Assembly (NCBI RefSeq): GCF_039631355.1 | Contig: NZ_JBDIVF010000003.1 | Coordinates: forward strand, 124,001 to 188,000 | Length of the DNA: 64,000 nt | Direction of reading: 5' to 3' | Origin: Uliginosibacterium paludis | Lineage (GTDB): Bacteria; Pseudomonadota; Gammaproteobacteria; Burkholderiales; Rhodocyclaceae | Shown here: positions 59,317-64,000 of the stretch, piece by piece | Layout of the letters: each line of letters starts with the position of its first letter | How positions within the stretch are numbered: the stretch's first letter is position 1 | The notes under the pieces: model-generated | What the model saw: only the letters and a program-made list of their open reading frames with translations | The model's database searches: none | What the model was told of the DNA's origin: nothing | Made by a program: the position numbers and the translations under genes

Positions 59317-60615
59317 ATGACTGATGTAAATGCTGCGGGAACGGCTTCCCGTACCGGTCTTCCGGGGGCCGACGCTCCGGAACTGCTCTTTTTGCAGCGT
59401 GCTGCACGCCTGCTGCTGACCTACAACATGCGCACCTCGCTGCTGCGCGAACGCATCGACGAGATCGCCAGGGCCCTGAACCTGAGCCTGCAGGTCTCCC
59501 TGGCCTATCGCACGGCCACCATCTATGCACCGGGTGGCGTCACCATTCATGCCCAGACCCCCGAGTTGCGCATCAACGTGGCGGTGAGTGCACGGGTCAA
59601 TCGGATCATTGATGCTGTCTGCGTCGGCAAGCTGCCTGTCAGCGACGCGATCGGTCAGCTCGACGACGCCGAACGCAGCGCCGAACGACATGACCGCTGG
59701 GTGCTGGCCCTGATTTTCGGCCTCGGAGCGGGCGCGCTTGCCTGGCTGCTCTCGGCGGACTGGCCGGCGATGGCCGTGATTTCCTTGTCTTCCGCACTGG
59801 GCCTGCTGCTGCGCCAGGAGCTGCACAAGCATCATCCGGTCCTGTTTGCCCTGCCTTTTGTGGCTGCGCTGACCGGCTCGCTGCTGGGCGGGATGGTCAT
59901 CCGGATGGGCTGGACCCAGACCCCGGGGATCTGTCTGATCGTGCCGGCGCTCATGCTGGTGCCCGGGCCGCATCTGATCAACGGCCTCTACGACATGCTC
60001 GAGAACAACATGCAGACCGGGCTCTCCCGCCTGGGGCTGGCGCTGGGCATTCTGGTCGCGGCGGCAGCCGGCGTGTTTGCGGGCGGTTACCTCACGCTGG
60101 GCATGACGACGGCGCCGATTTATCACATCGAGCTCGCGCCCATTTCGCTGTGGCTTGACGTGATTCTGGCCGGCGTGGCTTCGTGTGCTTTCGGTGCGTT
60201 CTACAATGCGCCCTGGCGTGTGCTGTGGACGTCCATCCTCTGCGGCATGGTCGGACATGGCGTGCGTTACGTGGTCATGGAGCAGGGGCATCATGTCGAG
60301 ATCGCGACCCTTTTCGCGTGTTTCGTGATCGGCTTCATGGCGATTCGCTGGGTTTCCAGCCAGCGCTTGCCGTTTGCGGCAGTGGCCTTTGCCGGCGCGG
60401 TGCCGATGATGCCGGGCACCCTGATTTACAGGACCATCGCGGGCGCCATGGACATTTCCTTTCTGGGCGCGAAGGCGCCGATGGAGCTGGTGGCCAGCAC
60501 GATGGCGAGTGGTTTCAAGGCGGGATTCGTGGTCGGCGCCATGGGAATGGGCTTGCTGGCTGGCGCATGGCTGGGGGGGATCGTTCTCCGGCAATTCGGA
60601 AAGCTTTTCAGATGA
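59317..60615 (+). CDS. ThrE-family threonine/serine exporter-like protein
   Basis: 432 residues from the ATG at 59317 (a GTG at 59305 is also in frame). Contains the fused ThrE domains: the N-terminal part with LLLTYNMRTSLLRERIDEIARALNL, about five membrane segments, then a second set ending in the VPMMPGTLIYRTI motif. Corynebacterium ThrE exports threonine and serine, but specificity in other groups is untested. Its stop overlaps the arginase start (ATGA), pointing to a shared function. Confidence 0.87.
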   Translation: MTDVNAAGTASRTGLPGADAPELLFLQRAARLLLTYNMRTSLLRERIDEIARALNLSLQVSLAYRTATIYAPGGVTIHAQTPELRINVAVSARVNRIIDAVCVGKLPVSDAIGQLDDAERSAERHDRWVLALIFGLGAGALAWLLSADWPAMAVISLSSALGLLLRQELHKHHPVLFALPFVAALTGSLLGGMVIRMGWTQTPGICLIVPALMLVPGPHLINGLYDMLENNMQTGLSRLGLALGILVAAAAGVFAGGYLTLGMTTAPIYHIELAPISLWLDVILAGVASCAFGAFYNAPWRVLWTSILCGMVGHGVRYVVMEQGHHVEIATLFACFVIGFMAIRWVSSQRLPFAAVAFAGAVPMMPGTLIYRTIAGAMDISFLGAKAPMELVASTMASGFKAGFVVGAMGMGLLAGAWLGGIVLRQFGKLFR

Positions 60616-61532
60616 ACAGACAGATAGCATTGATCGGTGCACCGACCGATATCGGAGCGGGAACCCGTGGCGCCTCGATGGGGCCCGAGGCCCTGCGTGT
60701 CGCAGGCCTGCGGACCGCACTGGAGAGTCACGGCCTGGCGGTTGAAGACCGCGGCAACCTTTCCGGCCCGACCAATCCGGGCCTGCCTCCGGTTTATGGC
60801 TATCGTCACCTCGAGGAGGCGATAGCCTGGAATCGCGCCGTGCACGACGCGATCAGTCTGGCGCTGGCAGACGGCCGTTTGCCCATCATGCTGGGCGGTG
60901 ATCATTCGCTGGCCATCGGCTCGATCAGCGCTGTCGCGCGGCATTGCCGTCGCGTCGGCAAGAAGCTGCGCGTGCTCTGGCTTGATGCCCACGCCGACTT
61001 CAATACCTCGGTCATCACGCCTTCCGGCAATATTCATGGCATGCCGGTTGCATGCCTTTGCGGTCACGGACCGGATCCGCTTACCGGCATGTCCGATTGC
61101 CGGCCGGCCATCGATGCGGCCTGGGTTCGCCAGATCGGCATCCGTTCGGTGGATCAGGGCGAGAAACGCTTCGTGCACGAGGCCGGGCTGGAAGTTTTCG
61201 ACATGCGCTTCATCGACGAGAACGGCATGCGGCACACCATGGAGCAGGCGCTGCTGGGGCTTGACCCGGACACGCACCTGCATGTCAGCTTCGACGTCGA
61301 TTTTCTCGATCCGGAAATCGCACCCGGTGTCGGCACGCTGGTGCCGGGCGGCCCCACCTACCGTGAGGCCCAGCTGTGCATGGAGATGATTGCGGACACC
61401 GGATTGCTGGCCTCGCTCGATGTGGTCGAACTCAACCCGGCGCTCGACGTGCGCAACAAGACCGCGATGCTCGCGGTCGATCTCATCGAAAGCCTGTTCG
61501 GCAAGTCGACGCTGATGCGTCGGGAGGCCTGA
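60612..61532 (+). CDS. rocF: arginase
   Basis: 306 residues, typical of bacterial arginases. Manganese-site motifs GGDHSLAIGS, LDAHADFNT and FDVDFLDPEIAP, plus GGPTYREA. Converts arginine to ornithine and urea. Agmatinase and formiminoglutamase are close relatives, but the GNIHGMP and GGPTYRE segments fit arginase. Translationally coupled to the exporter gene, which might handle a basic amino acid. No urease is in the window. Confidence 0.92.
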   Translation: MNRQIALIGAPTDIGAGTRGASMGPEALRVAGLRTALESHGLAVEDRGNLSGPTNPGLPPVYGYRHLEEAIAWNRAVHDAISLALADGRLPIMLGGDHSLAIGSISAVARHCRRVGKKLRVLWLDAHADFNTSVITPSGNIHGMPVACLCGHGPDPLTGMSDCRPAIDAAWVRQIGIRSVDQGEKRFVHEAGLEVFDMRFIDENGMRHTMEQALLGLDPDTHLHVSFDVDFLDPEIAPGVGTLVPGGPTYREAQLCMEMIADTGLLASLDVVELNPALDVRNKTAMLAVDLIESLFGKSTLMRREA

Positions 61533-61562
61533 CTTCCTCATGCACGGCTTGATGCAGGGGAC

Positions 61563-61581
61563 GTTTGCTGTGGAAGCAAAC
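61563..61581. promoter_or_regulatory. inverted repeat after arginase
   Basis: GTTTGCT, five bases, AGCAAAC, 30 bases after the arginase stop, with no T run. It may be an RNA 3' hairpin or an operator of the response-regulator gene 144 bases downstream. Confidence 0.35.
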
Positions 61582-61724
61582 CCTAAAGAATGTGGTTCCA
61601 CGAGCCGATATTCCTGCGGTCCGGGTCGCGATCCAGCGCCTGGCCTGACGGGTTCGCACGGTCGGCAGCGATGCTTTCCGGTCGCAAGCTCCGGACACTA
61701 CTCCGTCCCGAACGGCGAAAAACG

Positions 61725-62675
61725 ATGAAAGCGCTGGTAATCGACGACACATTGACAAGCTCCACGCTGCTGGCACAACGCCTGCGCAAGATGGGGATCG
61801 AACCTCTGTGCGCCGCAGACGGACTGGGTGGTATCGAACTCTTCAAGGCACATCGACCTGACCTGGTGCTGCTTGATGTGGCCATGCCGGGGCTGGATGG
61901 TTACGAGACCGCCAAGCGCATGCGCCAGCTCGAGCGCGATGGCGAATGGACGCCCATCCTGTTCCTGACCGCACGCACCGGAGACGATGATCTGGCCCGC
62001 GGCATTGCCGTCGGCGGCGACGACTTTCTGGTCACCCCGGTCTCCGAGATCATCCTGCAGACCAAGGTTCGCGCCATGCAGCGGATGACCCAGATGCGGC
62101 ATTCGCTGGTGGTGCTGACCCGCAGGCTGGATGAGGCCAACCGCGAGCTGACCCGGCTCTCTTCGGAAGACAGCCTGACCGGCGTGGCCAACCGACGCCA
62201 GTTCGACGAAGTGCTGCGGCGGGAATGGTCGCGTGGTGCGCGGGCGGCGAGTCCGCTCTCGCTGATCATGTGCGATGTAGATCACTTCAAGCAGTACAAC
62301 GATCTTTACGGTCACCCGGCGGGGGATGCCTGCCTGAGGGAGATCGGCCGGCTGCTTCGCGAGTGCGCCCGGCGCCCGGCTGACCTTGCAGCACGTTATG
62401 GTGGCGAGGAGTTTGCGCTGATCCTGCCGGACACCGATGCGGATGGCGCGGGACGCGTGGCCCGGGCGTTGTCAGGGCAGCTCGAGGCACTGGCCATGCG
62501 GCATGAGGGGTCTGCTCACGGACGTGTCACCCTGAGTATCGGGGTTGCCAGCAGCTTGCCGCGCCGTGATGCAGGCAGTACTGAAGATCTTGTTACCGCG
62601 GCGGACCGGGCGCTCTACCGGGCCAAGCATGCCGGACGGAATCAGGTGCAGGTCACCGACGGAGAACTTACATGA
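61725..62675 (+). CDS. response regulator with GGDEF diguanylate cyclase domain
   Basis: 316 residues from the ATG at 61725. Receiver domain (1-120) with Asp7/Asp8 and phospho-acceptor Asp51, but the conserved Lys of the KP motif is Thr104 (VTPV). A coiled coil (~125-148) leads to a GGDEF domain with active RYGGEEF (226-230) and an RxxD inhibitory site (Arg217-Asp220). It would make cyclic di-GMP. The Lys loss suggests altered phosphorylation control. It overlaps the CheY-like gene (ATGA). Confidence 0.93.
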   Translation: MKALVIDDTLTSSTLLAQRLRKMGIEPLCAADGLGGIELFKAHRPDLVLLDVAMPGLDGYETAKRMRQLERDGEWTPILFLTARTGDDDLARGIAVGGDDFLVTPVSEIILQTKVRAMQRMTQMRHSLVVLTRRLDEANRELTRLSSEDSLTGVANRRQFDEVLRREWSRGARAASPLSLIMCDVDHFKQYNDLYGHPAGDACLREIGRLLRECARRPADLAARYGGEEFALILPDTDADGAGRVARALSGQLEALAMRHEGSAHGRVTLSIGVASSLPRRDAGSTEDLVTAADRALYRAKHAGRNQVQVTDGELT

Positions 62676-63082
62676 GCGGATCTGGCAGACGGCTGGAACA
62701 CATCAGTGTCCTGATCATTGACGACAACGACACCACGCGGGCGATGCTGCGTTCGATCCTGCGCGCCGAAGGCATCAACGTGATCGGCGAGGCACGGGAC
62801 GGAGATAGTGGTCTGGCGCTCGTGCGCAAGCAGGCACCCACCGTGGTGTGTCTGGATGTCATGATGCCCAATGTGGGCGGACTCGACATCCTGCCGCAGA
62901 TCCGGACGGAGTTTCCCGATGTCCGGATCCTGATGGTGACCGGCGCAACGGATCGCGACACGGTTCAGGCGGCCATTCAGGGCGGTGCCTGCGGCTATCT
63001 CGTCAAGCCCTTCAATGGCGCCCAGGTGGTCGCGGCCATCGAGCAGGCTTCGCTGCGCAAGCCCCTGCGAGGCAGTGCCTGA
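62672..63082 (+). CDS. CheY-like single-domain response regulator
   Basis: 136 residues, one receiver domain with all key residues: Asp17/Asp18, phospho-acceptor Asp62, Thr90 and Lys112 in the VKPF motif. No output domain, so it acts through protein contacts. Coupled to the REC-GGDEF gene, it may carry phosphate between that protein and an unlinked sensor kinase. Confidence 0.92.
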   Translation: MSGSGRRLEHISVLIIDDNDTTRAMLRSILRAEGINVIGEARDGDSGLALVRKQAPTVVCLDVMMPNVGGLDILPQIRTEFPDVRILMVTGATDRDTVQAAIQGGACGYLVKPFNGAQVVAAIEQASLRKPLRGSA

Positions 63083-63097
63083 GCAGGGCCCGAGTGT

Positions 63098-63880
63098 TCA
63101 GAAGACGTCTTTCCAGCGGCGCAGTTCGCTGAAGGCCTCCAGTGTGTCGACGGGCGCGCGACCGAGCCGCTGGGTGAGTGCCGCGCGTACGGATGGCTCG
63201 GTGCAGCGCAGGAAGGGGTTGGTCGCCAGCTCGTCTGCCAGCCGTGAAGGCAGGGTGGGCCGACTCTGCTCGCGCAATGCCCGGCAATGGGCTTCCCGCG
63301 AAACAAGGGCGGTGTTGTCCGGCTCTACGGCTCGGGCAAATGCCAGGTTGGAAAGCGTGTACTCATGCGCGCAATGGATCAATGTCTCTGCCGGCAGACT
63401 GGCGAGTCGCCCAAGGGAAGCATGCAACTGTGTTGCTGTGCCCCCGAGCAGGCGTCCGCAGCCTGCAGCGAACAAGGTGTCGCCGCAGAAAAGATGGCCG
63501 GCGTGAAGATAGGCTAAGTGCTCTTCGGTGTGCCCGGGCACAGCAAGCACCTCGAAGCGTGCAGGGAAGCCCTCAAGGCTGAAGCTGGCGCCATCTTCAT
63601 GGCGGTGAGTCACGAGCGGCATGTCGGGTGATCGTGGCCCATGGACCGGCACCTGGCCGTCGGCAAGCAGGGCTGCCACGCCGCCCTGATGATCCGCGTG
63701 GCGGTGGGTGAGCAGTATCGCGCTCAGCTGCAGCCCTTCGGCTGCGAGGAAGTTGCGTACTGGCGCCGCTTCGCCTGGATCCACCACGACGCAGTAGCGG
63801 CCTTCGCAGAGGGCCCAGATATAGTTGTCCCGCAGGGCGGAAACGGGAACAATCCGCTCAGTATTTTTCATGACCAGCAT
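63098..63880 (-). CDS. gloB: hydroxyacylglutathione hydrolase (glyoxalase II)
   Basis: 260 residues. Metallo-beta-lactamase fold with THRHADHQGG (His59, His61, Asp63, His64) and a later VPGHTEEH and CGDTLFAAGCGRL, the GloB signature. Hydrolyses S-lactoylglutathione to lactate and glutathione in methylglyoxal detoxification. An ATG at 63871 (MKNTERIVPVSALRDNYIW) would give a more usual N-terminus. The divergent methyltransferase gene is its common neighbour in betaproteobacteria. Confidence 0.95.
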   Translation of the reverse strand: MLVMKNTERIVPVSALRDNYIWALCEGRYCVVVDPGEAAPVRNFLAAEGLQLSAILLTHRHADHQGGVAALLADGQVPVHGPRSPDMPLVTHRHEDGASFSLEGFPARFEVLAVPGHTEEHLAYLHAGHLFCGDTLFAAGCGRLLGGTATQLHASLGRLASLPAETLIHCAHEYTLSNLAFARAVEPDNTALVSREAHCRALREQSRPTLPSRLADELATNPFLRCTEPSVRAALTQRLGRAPVDTLEAFSELRRWKDVF

Positions 63881-63896
63881 TCTACGGGGCTTCAGG

Positions 63897-64000
63897 ATGT
63901 CTCACCGCACTCAGGGAGACTGGTTCGAAACGGCGAGAGGGCGTTACCTTCTGGCCTGGGAGCACGCGGCCTTCGACCGCAAGCTTGTCGATATCTTCGG
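63897..64000 (+). CDS. start of a SAM-dependent methyltransferase (3' end outside window)
   Basis: 34 codons from the ATG at 63897 (GGATG context), starting MSHRTQGDWFETARGRYLLAWE, which resembles the YafS/SmtA-type methyltransferases commonly found between gloB and rnhA. Only the N-terminus is present, before any SAM-binding motif. The assignment relies on this opening and the gloB context. Confidence 0.6.
   Translation, partial: MSHRTQGDWFETARGRYLLAWEHAAFDRKLVDIF

Overview
The window reads as a chromosomal segment of a high-GC betaproteobacterium, most likely from Rhodocyclales or a near relative. The reasons are the hpnCDE squalene genes, an S-methyl-5'-thioinosine phosphorylase in place of MTA phosphorylase, a polyhydroxyalkanoate phasin, the flhB-flhA-flhF-flhG-fliA-motA-type flagellar order, and betaproteobacterial-style PurL, ClpB and GloB. 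No phage, insertion sequence or CRISPR array is visible. The genus is inferred, not shown.

Layout. 1-7.6 kb: 3' end of comEC, an alpha/beta hydrolase, a DUF599 membrane protein, msrB and purL. 7.6-20.5 kb: an accessory island with three secreted PL3-family pectate lyases (8045, 17821, 19310), three large YCF48/BNR-type beta-propeller proteins (9369, 11456, 13752) and a TPR-glycosyltransferase. 20.5-29.9 kb: a non-canonical type II secretion/type IV pilus-like locus, with pseudopilins, GspG, F and E, PilM/N/O/P-like platform proteins and a lipoprotein secretin. 29.9-45.6 kb: clpB with a clear heat-shock promoter, a phasin, a three-gene overlapping operon (antiporter, GCS2 ligase, class I amidotransferase-like hydrolase), hpnC-D-E, tRNA-Leu(UAG), a SotB-like MFS exporter, MTI phosphorylase, def, an AraC regulator divergent from an Fsr-like MFS exporter, and a patatin. 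45.7-53.3 kb: flagellar export and regulation genes. 53.3-64 kb: a cupin, a DUF1161 protein, a four-gene lipid-linked sugar transfer operon, a ThrE-type exporter overlapping an arginase, a REC-GGDEF protein with a CheY-like partner, gloB and the start of a methyltransferase.

How the genes may work together. The pectate lyases carry Sec signal peptides, and a secretin-based machine is encoded directly next to them, so it is a natural candidate exporter. The YCF48 propellers, two with Sec signals and one lipoprotein, would sit in the envelope or outside. Their link to pectin use rests only on location. One of the three lyases has lost two acidic residues that its paralogs keep at the expected calcium site. 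In the flagellar block, flhB and flhF are preceded by matching composite regulatory elements, and the FlhG-like gene has lost its P-loop.

Least explained items: the propeller/pectate-lyase island, the hybrid secretion locus, the shared flagellar upstream element, the P-loop-less FlhG, and the antiporter/GCS2/amidotransferase operon.
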